From assembly GCF_004421005.1 (NCBI RefSeq), contig NZ_CP038026.1, forward strand, positions 5,394,001 to 5,458,000: a DNA stretch of 64,000 bases, given 5' to 3'. This DNA is from Pseudoduganella plicata (GTDB taxonomy: Bacteria; Pseudomonadota; Gammaproteobacteria; Burkholderiales; Burkholderiaceae_D). A program made the translations under genes and the position numbers. The notes beneath the pieces were generated by a model. That model saw only the letters and a program-made list of their open reading frames with translations. It ran no database searches and was not told the DNA's origin. Of the stretch, positions 8,819 to 22,665 are shown piece by piece; positions within the stretch are counted from its first letter, which is position 1; every line of letters starts with the position of its first letter.

Positions 8819-10186
8819 TCATTTGGGCGCCTGTGGCGACAGCTGATAAGGCACTTCAATCGTTGCGATGACGCCGCTGGGCTGGTTCGGTTCGATGTGC
8901 AGATGCCCCTGCTCGCCATGCAGCAGCTTCAGCCGTTCGCGGATGGTCATCAGACCGAGGCCTGTGCCGTCGCTGGGCTTGGCACCAAAGCCGAGGCCGT
9001 TGTCGGCAACGATGACGCGCAGCTTGCTGTGCGCGACCTCGGCGCGCACCGTCAGCGTGCCGCCTTCCGGCTTGCCTTCGAGGCCGTGCTTGATGGCGTT
9101 CTCCACCATCGACTGCAGCATCATCGGCGGGAAGGCCGCGCTGCGCAGGCCGTCGGGAATGTTGAAGTCGATCGTCAGACGTTCCTCCATCCGCATCTTC
9201 AGCAGGGCGAGATAGGCGACGACCATGTCCGCCTCGCGGCCCAGGTTGGTGATCAGCGTGTTGTCGCGCATCTGGGGCAGTACCGCGCGCAGGTATTTGA
9301 TCAGGCTGCGCTGCATGGCCGAGGCACGCGGCGGGTCCGTCTCGATCAGGTGTTCGACCGAGGCAAGCGTGTTGAACAGGAAGTGCGGCTCGACCTGCGC
9401 CTGCATCATCTGCATCTTCGCTTCGGACAGCTGGCGCTGCATGGATTCGCGCTCGGCTGCCGCGTTGGCGTACTGTGTCTGTGCCTCGGCCTTCTTCTTG
9501 CCGCCCATCAGCGCCTTCATGCCGAACAGTGTCAGCACGAGCAGCGAGACGAAACTCTTGAACCATGTCGACGCCTGCTCGTGATAGCGGGATACCTTTT
9601 CCTCGGCGGCGTTGTCGACCGCTTTCTCCAGCGCGTTCGACAGCTCTTCGCCGATTTGCGGCGGCAGCTCGATGTGGACCTCTTCGCCGGGCAGCGTGGT
9701 CACGGGGGATGCGGCTTTGGCCGGTTTGGCCGGGGCGGCCGGCGCGGCCGGTGCCGCGGGTACGGCTTCCGGCGCATCGGGCGCGGACGGGGCCGCCGGG
9801 GCGTCCGGAACGTCCCCCGGCTCGGGTATTTCCGGTGTCTCCGGTGTTTCCGGGGTTTCGTGCGTCTCGTCGGGCGCCGGCGTCGTCTCCTTGCGCAGCT
9901 TGCCGCCGCGCGGATTGAAACGGATGCCGCTGTCGTCGATGACGATATTCGGTTCGTCGGAACTGGCCCTGGCGCGCTTATGCGAGCGCATTTCCAGATC
10001 CTCATCCATATTTGGCGAGAAGAGTTCCTCCTGCAGGATGGAGGCGGCAATCAGCGACAGCGCGGCAAACAGAAAGAACTTCCACCAGGAAAGCTGCGTC
10101 ACCCAGGTGGCTGTACGGTCGAACGCCCTGTGGAGCCACGCCAGTACGGTTTTGAACGTCTCTTGTGTTTGTGGCGTCGGGAACAT
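8819..10186 (-). CDS. LytS-like membrane sensor histidine kinase with Pro/Ala-rich extracytoplasmic linker
   Basis: 455-residue kinase of the His_kinase (LytS/YehU) family. Transmembrane helices lie at about 33-52 and 211-228. Between them is an extracytoplasmic segment dominated by Pro, Ala, Glu and Thr (about residues 102-160) with TPE and PAA repeats. The cytoplasmic part has the phosphoacceptor motif QVEPHFLFNTLASVEHL (His268), N-box ENAIKHGLEG and ATP-lid GTGLGLMTIRERL. The low-complexity linker is unusual for a sensor and looks like a flexible tether or wall-spanning spacer rather than a ligand domain. It pairs with the LytTR regulator 65 bases downstream. Confidence 0.92.
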   Translation of the reverse strand: MFPTPQTQETFKTVLAWLHRAFDRTATWVTQLSWWKFFLFAALSLIAASILQEELFSPNMDEDLEMRSHKRARASSDEPNIVIDDSGIRFNPRGGKLRKETTPAPDETHETPETPETPEIPEPGDVPDAPAAPSAPDAPEAVPAAPAAPAAPAKPAKAASPVTTLPGEEVHIELPPQIGEELSNALEKAVDNAAEEKVSRYHEQASTWFKSFVSLLVLTLFGMKALMGGKKKAEAQTQYANAAAERESMQRQLSEAKMQMMQAQVEPHFLFNTLASVEHLIETDPPRASAMQRSLIKYLRAVLPQMRDNTLITNLGREADMVVAYLALLKMRMEERLTIDFNIPDGLRSAAFPPMMLQSMVENAIKHGLEGKPEGGTLTVRAEVAHSKLRVIVADNGLGFGAKPSDGTGLGLMTIRERLKLLHGEQGHLHIEPNQPSGVIATIEVPYQLSPQAPK

Positions 10187-10330
10187 CTCTGGCTTTCGAT
10201 CTTAGTTAGTCAGCAAGTGTAGATAACCTTACGTAAAAATGTCCACCGCGGCGAGGGGCATGCGACAGGGCGGCAAAAGACGGGAGTGGGCGGGCAATTG
10301 TGGCGATGGCCCGTTGTCGCAAAAAAGCAC

Positions 10331-10359
10331 TTGCGGGTAGGGGAGAGTCTTGCTATAGT
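10331..10359 (+). promoter_or_regulatory. rRNA operon promoter P1 (sigma-70)
   Basis: -35 TTGCGG (10331-10336), a 17-base spacer, and -10 TATAGT (10354-10359), in front of the rRNA leader. Transcription would begin near 10366. It lies in the 561-base gap between the divergent kinase gene and 16S. Confidence 0.75.
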
Positions 10360-10437
10360 CCTGTCCCTGCTGTTGCGCTGCTTACAAAGAGAGAACAGTA
10401 GAGTTGGCTCCGCAGTCTGGGGCTGAGAAAAAAGAGT

Positions 10438-10466
10438 TTGACGAGCTGCACGAAACACCGCATAAT
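10438..10466 (+). promoter_or_regulatory. rRNA operon promoter P2 (sigma-70)
   Basis: -35 TTGACG (10438-10443), a 17-base spacer, and -10 CATAAT (10461-10466), about 107 bases downstream of P1. Tandem promoters are normal for rrn operons. The start would be near 10473, giving a leader of about 275 bases before mature 16S. Confidence 0.72.
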
Positions 10467-10542
10467 CTCATCTCTCTGCTGCTGACAAACACAACGATTT
10501 GTCGGGTTCCGAAAGGATCGCAGCAAGCGCCTCCGGGCAGAA

Positions 10543-10555
10543 TTCTTTAACAATC
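10543..10555 (+). promoter_or_regulatory. boxA antitermination site of the rRNA leader
   Basis: TTCTTTAACAATC closely matches the boxA core (CTTTAACAA) bound by NusB/NusE to stop premature Rho termination. The same motif recurs before 23S at 12618-12631. Confidence 0.8.
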
Positions 10556-10583
10556 AACAGTCGATAAGTGTGGGCGTTTGATG
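10555..10583 (+). other. 5' arm of the 16S precursor processing stem
   Basis: These 29 bases are complementary to 12310-12338, after 16S, with a single G-U wobble as the only deviation. The two arms enclose the complete 16S and form the expected double-stranded RNase III substrate. Confidence 0.9.
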
Positions 10584-10747
10584 TGAGTGTGCCCGGGACT
10601 TCGGTCCCGATACTCAAAATATAGCATCAAGCGCTCGCAAGTAATTTAACGTGACCTCGCAAGAGGAACGGCAGATTCTTGAGAGTGAATTTCTCCTAGC
10701 GGGAGGAATTCAAGACTACGTCCATTTATGGATGTTAAACAGAGATT

Positions 10748-12281
<1,534 letters not shown>

Positions 12282-12309
12282 GAGTTGGCACGGATCAGCA
12301 ATGATCGTG

Positions 12310-12338
12310 CATCAAACGCTCACACTTATCGACTGTTG
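12310..12338 (+). other. 3' arm of the 16S precursor processing stem
   Basis: Complementary over 29 bases to 10555-10583; lies 32 bases after the 16S 3' end and before tRNA-Ile. Together they close the 16S precursor loop. Confidence 0.9.
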
Positions 12339-12377
12339 GATGAAGAAGAAACAGTAGCACCGCTGTGGTAACAATGC

Positions 12378-12454
12378 GGGTCTGTAGCTCAGCTGGTTAG
12401 AGCACCGTGTTGATAACGCGGGGGTCGTTGGTTCGAGCCCAACCAGACCCACCA
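12378..12454 (+). tRNA. tRNA-Ile (GAT)
   Basis: 77 bases with encoded CCA. Acceptor GGGTCTG pairs perfectly with CAGACCC; anticodon GAT at 12412-12414 sits in loop TTGATAA between CCGTG and CGCGG; T-loop TTCGAGC between GTTGG and CCAAC. Typical spacer tRNA of a betaproteobacterial rrn operon. Confidence 0.97.
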
Positions 12455-12475
12455 CGTATCGCGCAAGAAAATCCC

Positions 12476-12551
12476 TGGGGATTAGCTCAGCTGGGAGAGC
12501 ACCTGCTTTGCAAGCAGGGGGTCGTCGGTTCGATCCCGTCATCCTCCACCA
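12476..12551 (+). tRNA. tRNA-Ala (TGC), with unusual acceptor position 1
   Basis: 76 bases with encoded CCA. Anticodon TGC in loop TTTGCAA between CCTGC and GCAGG. The alanine identity pair G3-U70 is intact. The 5' end reads TGGGGAT against 3' ATCCTCC, so position 1 would be U facing C72, where this tRNA normally has five G residues and a G1-C72 pair. The T-stem U50-U64 mismatch (GTCGG/CCGTC) also occurs in related bacteria as far as I recall. Either one G of a five-G run is missing from the read or this gene copy has a weakened acceptor end. Confidence 0.93.
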
Positions 12552-12617
12552 AAAGCTTAAACGTAAGCGTGACTTGTTCGCTTTTACGTTTAGTCTTTTA
12601 GAGACTACTGCTGTTTC

Positions 12618-12631
12618 GTTCTTTAACAATC
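12618..12631 (+). promoter_or_regulatory. Second boxA, before 23S rRNA
   Basis: GTTCTTTAACAATC repeats the leader boxA; located in the tRNA-Ala to 23S spacer, where rrn operons usually carry a second antitermination site. Confidence 0.75.
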
Positions 12632-12744
12632 TGGAAGAAGTAAAGTTTTATTGAATGCATGAGACATCATGCGTTCAGGGTAGTAATAAAGCTCATCAAA
12701 AACACAGTAGTAAATGCTTGAACCGATAGCCGTCAAGGTTATAG

Positions 12745-12751
<7 letters not shown>
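12628..12751 (+). other. 5' arms of the 23S precursor processing stem
   Basis: Several blocks here pair in order with 15609-15696 after 23S: 12628-12647 with 15677-15696 (20 perfect pairs), AAAGCTC 12688-12694 with GAGCTTT 15655-15661, ACACAG 12702-12707 with CTGTGT 15649-15654, AAATGCTTG 12712-12720 with CAAGCATTT 15637-15645, and the block ending at 12751 with that starting at 15609. This builds the long RNase III stem around 23S. Confidence 0.88.
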
Positions 12752-15608
<2,857 letters not shown>

Positions 15609-15615
<7 letters not shown>

Positions 15616-15696
15616 CTATAACCTTGACGGTTGTGGCAAGCATTTACCCTGTGTGAGCTTTAACGAGTATTACCCCAACTTTACTTCTTCCAGATT
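15609..15696 (+). other. 3' arms of the 23S precursor processing stem
   Basis: Pairs block by block with 12628-12751; the outermost block 15677-15696 is a perfect 20-base complement of 12628-12647. It is followed by a separate perfect 11-base hairpin (15699-15709 with 15721-15731) between 23S and 5S. Confidence 0.88.
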
Positions 15697-15741
15697 CAAG
15701 AACACAGCTGCTCTGTCGAGAGCTGTGTTCTGTACAAGTCA

Positions 15742-15858
15742 TGCCTGATGACCATAGCAAGTCGGTCCCACCCCTTCCCATCCCGAACAGGACCGTGAAA
15801 CGACTTTGCGCCGATGATAGTGCTGCAACCAGTGTGAAAGTAGGTTATCGTCAGGCTG
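15742..15858 (+). rRNA. rrf: 5S ribosomal RNA
   Basis: About 117 bases, starting TGCCTGATGACCATAGCAAG and ending near GTCAGGCT, whose ends pair. It contains the conserved CCCATCCCGAACAGGACCGT and GAAACGACTTTGCGCCGAT segments. Its last 37 bases, together with following sequence, occur again at 16028-16070. Confidence 0.95.
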
Positions 15859-15868
15859 TTATATAGAG

Positions 15869-15901
15869 AAACCCCCGTCCAGTGATCTGGCGGGGGTTTT
15901 T
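15869..15901 (+). terminator. Rho-independent terminator of the rRNA operon
   Basis: Stem AAACCCCCG (15869-15877) with CGGGGGTTT (15891-15899), upper stem CCA/TGG, then a T run. Lies directly after 5S. Confidence 0.93.
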
Positions 15902-15959
15902 CGCATTGGGGGGAATATTCCCATCACGCCGCCGACTTGGCGCACCGTCCCGAACCGTC

Positions 15960-15986
15960 GCTCCGCCGGGCACTGCCCGACGTCGC
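15960..15986 (+). repeat. 27-base palindromic element, copy 1
   Basis: Flanks GCTCCGCC and GACGTCGC enclose a hairpin GGGC-ACT-GCCC. A second 27-base element with identical flanks and loop but a different, still complementary stem lies at 16001-16027. Confidence 0.75.
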
Positions 15987-16000
15987 ACTTTGCGCCGATT

Positions 16001-16027
16001 GCTCCGCCCGCCACTGGCGGACGTCGC
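16001..16027 (+). repeat. 27-base palindromic element, copy 2, inside the duplicated 5S fragment
   Basis: Flanks GCTCCGCC and GACGTCGC enclose CGCC-ACT-GGCG. Relative to copy 1 both stem arms changed together, so pairing is preserved. It sits exactly between the 5S-like pieces 15987-15999 and 16028-16070, where intact 5S has only a few bases, so it looks inserted. Confidence 0.75.
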
Positions 16028-16075
16028 TGCTGCAACCAGTGTGAAAGTAGGTTATCGTCAGGCTGTTATACCGGG

Positions 16076-16107
16076 AAAAGCCCACCAGTGATCTGGTGGG
16101 CTTTTTT
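16076..16107 (+). terminator. Second, duplicated rRNA-type terminator
   Basis: Perfect stem AGCCCACCAG (16079-16088) with CTGGTGGGCT (16093-16102), TGAT loop, followed by T residues. Part of the duplicated tail; provides a second stop before the TonB receptor gene. Confidence 0.92.
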
Positions 16108-16320
16108 CATTTCCGCTCCATATTCCCATCACGCCGCCGACTTGGCGCACCGTTGGAGCCATGCCCACGGTACGCTGGCGTTGACGCCATAACCCAACGC
16201 CATCAGCAACATACCTGACAGACATCGTTGTCCGCGCGTTGACTACGCGACGATACAGCCCTTCCGGCACAACTGTTCCACTTTTGAACAGCCAAGTAAG
16301 CCAGAACACCTTGTTCGCCA

Positions 16321-16336
16321 TGGCACGTGCTTTGCT
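16321..16336 (+). promoter_or_regulatory. Sigma-54 promoter of the TonB receptor gene
   Basis: TGGCACG-TGCT-TTGCT matches the -24/-12 consensus TGGCACGN4TTGCW at every fixed position. The start site would be near 16348, 21 bases before the receptor ATG. Upstream, GACA-N4-TGTC (16221-16232) is a possible enhancer-protein site. The window encodes a matching sigma-54 activator at 28380-30338. Confidence 0.8.
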
Positions 16337-16368
16337 GCTGACGGTACAACCGAACTCAGCCCGCACCC

Positions 16369-18735
16369 ATGCCAGCCTCCCGCTCTCCGTTTGCCGCGAA
16401 GCGTGCCATCCCGCGCAGCGCATTCCCGTTGTCGCCCCGCCAGGCAATTGCTGCAGCCCTGCTGGCGGCGCCATGGAACGCCTGGGCCGAGCCCGCCGCC
16501 GCAGGCATACCCAGTGTCGAAATTGTCGGACTGGCGCCCACCTACGGCCTCGGCATCGACCGTCAGTTGCTGCCATACCCCGTGCAAGTGGCCAGCGACG
16601 AGGCGCTGCGCAAGGCAGGTGGCGAGAATCTTGCGGAGTTCATGGCGCGCAATCTGACCGGCGTCAACGTCAACGAAGTATCCGGCAGCCCGTTCCAGCA
16701 CGACATTACTTTCCGCGGTTTCCGTGCTTCGCCAGTGGTCGGCAGCGCTCAAGGCATTTCCGTCTACCTGGACGGCGTGCGCGTCAACGAGGCGTTTGGG
16801 GACGTCGTCCACTGGGACATGCTGCCCGAGGCGGCCATCGGCAGCCTGCTGCTTGTTTCCGGCGCCAGTCCGCTGTACGGGCTGAACACGCTTGGTGGTG
16901 CATTGGCACTGACGACGAAATCCGGCCTGACCCATCCCGGCGGCGAAGCGGAGTTTTCGCTGACGGATCAGGGCCGCCGTCGCGCCGACCTGGCGTACGG
17001 CTTCAACAATGCAGACGGCTGGCATGCCTTTGCAGGCGCGACCTGGTTCGACGATCACGGCTGGCGCGACCATTCCGAGGGCCACCTGGCAAACCTGCTG
17101 ATCAAGCTTGGCCGCACTCGCGGCAGCACGGACTGGAGCGCCACGCTGCTGACAGGCCGCAGCCGTCTGCTCGGCAATGGCCTGCTGCCCGACGCACTCT
17201 ATGGAGACAACCGCCGCGCCGTGTACACGTTCCCCGACACCACGCGCAACCGCCTGGCGCAGGGTTCGTTCAACGTCACCCACCGCTTCAGCGCCGACAG
17301 TGAACTGACGGCCGTCGTCTACGTCCGCAACAGCCGACGCGACACCGTCAACGGCGACGTCAGCGAGGACTACGACGAGTACACGGAAGACTGCGAGGAC
17401 GGCTTCGACGACGCCGGCAATCCGCTCGATCCGGACGGATGTGGCGTTACGCGCGACGAGGGTGCGGCGCTGCACCCCGGCGTGCTGAACACAACGAGCA
17501 CCCGCCAGCGCGGCAACGGCGTCAGCGCCGCATACAGCACCCGCCGCGGCGCCACCCGGATCGACGCTGGCGGCACGTTCGACCGCAGCACGTCGCGCTA
17601 TGCCCAGTTCGAGCAGCAGGCGTTCATCACTCCATCGCGCGAAGTCATCGGCGACCCGGACGAAGAGCGCGAACCGTCGGCTTCGGTGACGGGCAGCGCG
17701 CGCGCCGTCGGCCTGTACGTGGCGGCCAACTGGACAGCGAAGGCGGGTACGCAGCTCACCGCCAGCGCCCGGTGGAACCGGGCCCGTGTCGACAACACGC
17801 TGACCAACGAGCGAGGCGAGCAGCCCGCCGAGAGTTTTACTTATACCCGCCTGAACCCGTCCCTGGGTTTCGTCCACCAGCTGACACCGGGCACGGCGGT
17901 GTTTGCCAACGTCGGGCAAGGCAACCGCGTGCCGACCGTCATCGAGCTGGGCTGCGCGGACCCGGAAAACCCGTGCCGCCTGCCTGTGGGCCTGCAGGCC
18001 GATCCTTACCTGAAGCAGGTGATCGCGCGCACGGTCGAGGCGGGCATGCGCAGCAAATGGCAGCGTGGCGGCTACTCCGTGTCGCTGCACCGCACTGTCA
18101 ACCGGGACGACATCCTGTTCCTCAGCGCACCATCCCGTCAGGGCTACTTCGCCAACTTCGAGCGGACCCGGCACCAGGGCCTCGACCTGTCGCTGGCGCA
18201 CGGCATCGGCAACGTCGACATGCGCTTCGCCTACAGCTACCTGCAGGCCACGTACGACGCCGATGGCGAGCTGTTCACCGGCGCGCGCCATGTCGCCATC
18301 CGGCGCGGCATGCGGCTCGCGGGCCTGCCACGCCACAGCGGCAAGCTCGCGCTGGACTGGAATGCCAACGCGCAGTGGACGCTGGGCGCTGAGGTCCACG
18401 GCGTAAGCAGCCTGGTCACACAGGGCAACGAGGACGGCCTGATCGAAGACGCCGAGCCCGACGGGCGGGCACAAAGGGCCGACTGGCGCGTGCGCGGCCA
18501 TGTGCTGCTTGGCATGCGCGCCACCTACCGGCCGTCGCCGGGGTGGGAGCTGTTCGCCCGCATCGCCAATGTGCTCGACCGCCGCTACGAGACGTATGGC
18601 GCCGTAGCACCTGACCTGTTCCCGCACGGCCGACTGGTCAAGCCGCACGAGGACCCCCTTGACGCCGGCCACACCCGTTTCGTTGCGCCCGGTGCACCGC
18701 GCACGGTGATCGCGGGCATCCGCCGCACGTTCTGA
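16369..18735 (+). CDS. TonB-dependent outer-membrane receptor of the XoxF island
   Basis: 788-residue receptor with an N-terminal export signal (hydrophobic QAIAAALLAAPWNAWA near 25-40), plug domain (LAEFMARNLTGVNVNEVSG; QHDITFRGFRASP; SVYLDGVRVNEAFGD; GASPLYGLNTLGGALALTTK), a 22-strand barrel region, and terminal aromatic in IRRTF. Residues 330-364 form an extremely acidic loop with 15 Asp/Glu in 35. Receptors next to lanthanide alcohol dehydrogenases often import lanthanide-chelator complexes; others import PQQ. Both are possible here. It has its own sigma-54 promoter and is followed by the aldehyde dehydrogenase operon, with its promoter 8 bases past this stop. Confidence 0.88.
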   Translation: MPASRSPFAAKRAIPRSAFPLSPRQAIAAALLAAPWNAWAEPAAAGIPSVEIVGLAPTYGLGIDRQLLPYPVQVASDEALRKAGGENLAEFMARNLTGVNVNEVSGSPFQHDITFRGFRASPVVGSAQGISVYLDGVRVNEAFGDVVHWDMLPEAAIGSLLLVSGASPLYGLNTLGGALALTTKSGLTHPGGEAEFSLTDQGRRRADLAYGFNNADGWHAFAGATWFDDHGWRDHSEGHLANLLIKLGRTRGSTDWSATLLTGRSRLLGNGLLPDALYGDNRRAVYTFPDTTRNRLAQGSFNVTHRFSADSELTAVVYVRNSRRDTVNGDVSEDYDEYTEDCEDGFDDAGNPLDPDGCGVTRDEGAALHPGVLNTTSTRQRGNGVSAAYSTRRGATRIDAGGTFDRSTSRYAQFEQQAFITPSREVIGDPDEEREPSASVTGSARAVGLYVAANWTAKAGTQLTASARWNRARVDNTLTNERGEQPAESFTYTRLNPSLGFVHQLTPGTAVFANVGQGNRVPTVIELGCADPENPCRLPVGLQADPYLKQVIARTVEAGMRSKWQRGGYSVSLHRTVNRDDILFLSAPSRQGYFANFERTRHQGLDLSLAHGIGNVDMRFAYSYLQATYDADGELFTGARHVAIRRGMRLAGLPRHSGKLALDWNANAQWTLGAEVHGVSSLVTQGNEDGLIEDAEPDGRAQRADWRVRGHVLLGMRATYRPSPGWELFARIANVLDRRYETYGAVAPDLFPHGRLVKPHEDPLDAGHTRFVAPGAPRTVIAGIRRTF

Positions 18736-18742
18736 AGCCGGC

Positions 18743-18758
18743 GGGCACGCCGCTTGCA
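18743..18758 (+). promoter_or_regulatory. Sigma-54 promoter of the aldehyde oxidation operon
   Basis: GGGCACG-CCGC-TTGCA matches the -24/-12 consensus with one change (first T to G). The leader before the dehydrogenase ATG at 18884 is about 115 bases and contains an inverted repeat GACACC (18798-18803) / GGTGTC (18823-18828) that could fold or bind a regulator. Confidence 0.72.
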
Positions 18759-18883
18759 ACATCAAGGCTGCGAGCGCCTCGCGCGGCAGCCGGCAGCGAC
18801 ACCTGTCCCGGGATCGGAGCAGGGTGTCACGCTTCCGGAGCGCGCCGGGCGCCGCTCCCACCACACTTCTGAAAGAGGACGAC

Positions 18884-20404
<1,521 letters not shown>

Positions 20405-20425
20405 CACAACGCGACTGGAGAAACC

Positions 20426-21532
<1,107 letters not shown>

Positions 21533-21557
21533 TCCACCACCACCCAGGGAGACAACC

Positions 21558-22136
21558 ATGAGTACCGTGCATATTCACCCGGCCGTCGACGACGGCATAC
21601 CCCCCGGCGACCCCGGCTTCCAGGGCGGGACGCTGACGTGCAGGTGCGCCAGCAATCCCGTGACTGTCCAGATCACCGGGCAGGTATCGTACAACCACGT
21701 TTGCGGCTGCACCAAGTGCTGGAAACCGGCCGGTTCGCTGTTCTCGCAGGTGGCCGTTGTCGGCAGCGATCACGTCAAGGTGGCCGCCAACGGCGACAAG
21801 CTGCAGGTGGTCGATCCCGCCACCACCATCGGCCGCCACGCCTGCAGGGAGTGCGGCGTGCACATGTATGGCCGCATCGAGAACAGGGAGCATCCGTTCT
21901 ACGGCTTAGACTTCGTTCATACGGAGCTGTCGCGCGAGCCGGGCTGGGCGCCGCCGGAATTCGCCGCGTTCGTCTCGTCGATCATCGAATCGGGGGCGCG
22001 GCCGGAAAACATGGGCGCCGTGCGCGCGCGCCTGAACGAGCTGGGCCTGCCGCCCTACGACGCGCTGTCGCCGCCGCTGATGGATGCGATCTCGACCCAC
22101 GTGGCGAAGTCGCGCGGCCTGCTGCAGGATGCTTGA
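21558..22136 (+). CDS. gfa: S-(hydroxymethyl)glutathione synthase (Gfa, GFA/CENP-V fold)
   Basis: 192-residue zinc protein that promotes condensation of formaldehyde with glutathione. Family zinc cysteines are seen in LTCRCASNPV, HVCGCTKCWKP and HACRECGVHMYGRIE; the C-terminal half contains GLDFVHTELS. Length matches Gfa. It feeds the dehydrogenase encoded just upstream. Together the pair points to methanol or another formaldehyde-yielding substrate among those oxidised by XoxF. Confidence 0.92.
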   Translation: MSTVHIHPAVDDGIPPGDPGFQGGTLTCRCASNPVTVQITGQVSYNHVCGCTKCWKPAGSLFSQVAVVGSDHVKVAANGDKLQVVDPATTIGRHACRECGVHMYGRIENREHPFYGLDFVHTELSREPGWAPPEFAAFVSSIIESGARPENMGAVRARLNELGLPPYDALSPPLMDAISTHVAKSRGLLQDA

Positions 22137-22143
22137 GGTGCCG

Positions 22144-22488
22144 ATGTCGCCGTTCAGATGTCTGCTGTTGTGCGCGCTCTGCCTGCCCCTGACAGCCAGC
22201 GCGCACGATTACCCCACCAGCGGCCGGGTCGAGTACGTGCTGGAGTGCATGCAGAAGCACGACGGCAAGTACGAGTACCTGTACAAGTGCGCCTGCGTCA
22301 TCGACCGGATCGCTGCGGCGCTGACGTATGACGAGTACGTCGAAATGTCAACGGCGCTGCGCAACCGGACGATGGCGGGCGAGCGGGGCGCGCTGTTCCG
22401 CGATCCGCCCAGCGTCAGGCAGGCGGCCGGCAAGTACAAGGCGATCGAGGCAGACGCGAGCAAGGCGTGCCACGTTGCGCCGCGCTGA
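22144..22488 (+). CDS. Small secreted four-cysteine protein, unknown function
   Basis: 114 residues. A signal peptide (MSPFRCLLLCALCLPLTASA, cleavage about residue 20) is followed by a charged, helical protein with four cysteines: VLECMQKH, YKCACVID and KACHV. I do not recognise the family. It begins 7 bases after gfa, overlapping it if the in-frame ATG at 22129 is used, and ends 97 bases before the xoxF promoter, so it belongs to the aldehyde operon. A periplasmic role with XoxF or its cytochrome is inferred only from position. Confidence 0.75.
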   Translation: MSPFRCLLLCALCLPLTASAHDYPTSGRVEYVLECMQKHDGKYEYLYKCACVIDRIAAALTYDEYVEMSTALRNRTMAGERGALFRDPPSVRQAAGKYKAIEADASKACHVAPR

Positions 22489-22506
22489 CGGTTGTGCCGC
22501 ATGAGG

Positions 22507-22600
22507 GACAGCGCGTGCCGCCACTGTCACGTAACAGGAACAGAAAGCGCGGCGGGCGGCGGCCGTGAGCAGGCCGTACCGCACTGGCACGCTCCGTGCT
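22507..22600 (+). promoter_or_regulatory. xoxF control region: sigma-54 promoter and candidate enhancer repeats
   Basis: TGGCACG-CTCC-GTGCT at 22585-22600 matches the sigma-54 consensus except for one base (first T of TTGC). Predicted start near 22612, leaving a 54-base leader with ribosome site TAGGAG before the xoxF ATG. Upstream, GACAG (22507-22511) and CTGTC (22524-22528) form an inverted repeat and CTGTCACGTAACAG (22524-22537) a second one, 48-78 bases before the -24 element, where a sigma-54 activator could bind. Confidence 0.7.
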
Positions 22601-22665
22601 GACTCACTGGAGCATCCCGCCGGGCCAGCGAGGTCCGCGTATAAAAACCATAGGAGACCCGAAAC

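Larger units (their letters stand above)
15821..16153 (+). repeat. Tandem duplication of the rRNA operon tail (partial 5S, terminator, flank)
   Basis: Three blocks occur twice with an offset of 205-207 bases: 15821-15863 equals 16028-16070 (43 identical bases covering the 5S 3' end), the terminator core CCAGTGATCTGG recurs within the second terminator, and 15915-15948 equals 16120-16153 (34 identical bases). A 13-base 5S piece at 15803-15815 also recurs at 15987-15999. The second unit is therefore a degenerate 5S-plus-terminator copy; it fills most of the 510 bases between 5S and the TonB receptor gene. Confidence 0.9.

Noticed and set aside
15960..16027. Start of a CRISPR array
   Set aside because: Only two 27-base units, with stems that differ and a 14-base gap derived from 5S; no cas genes.
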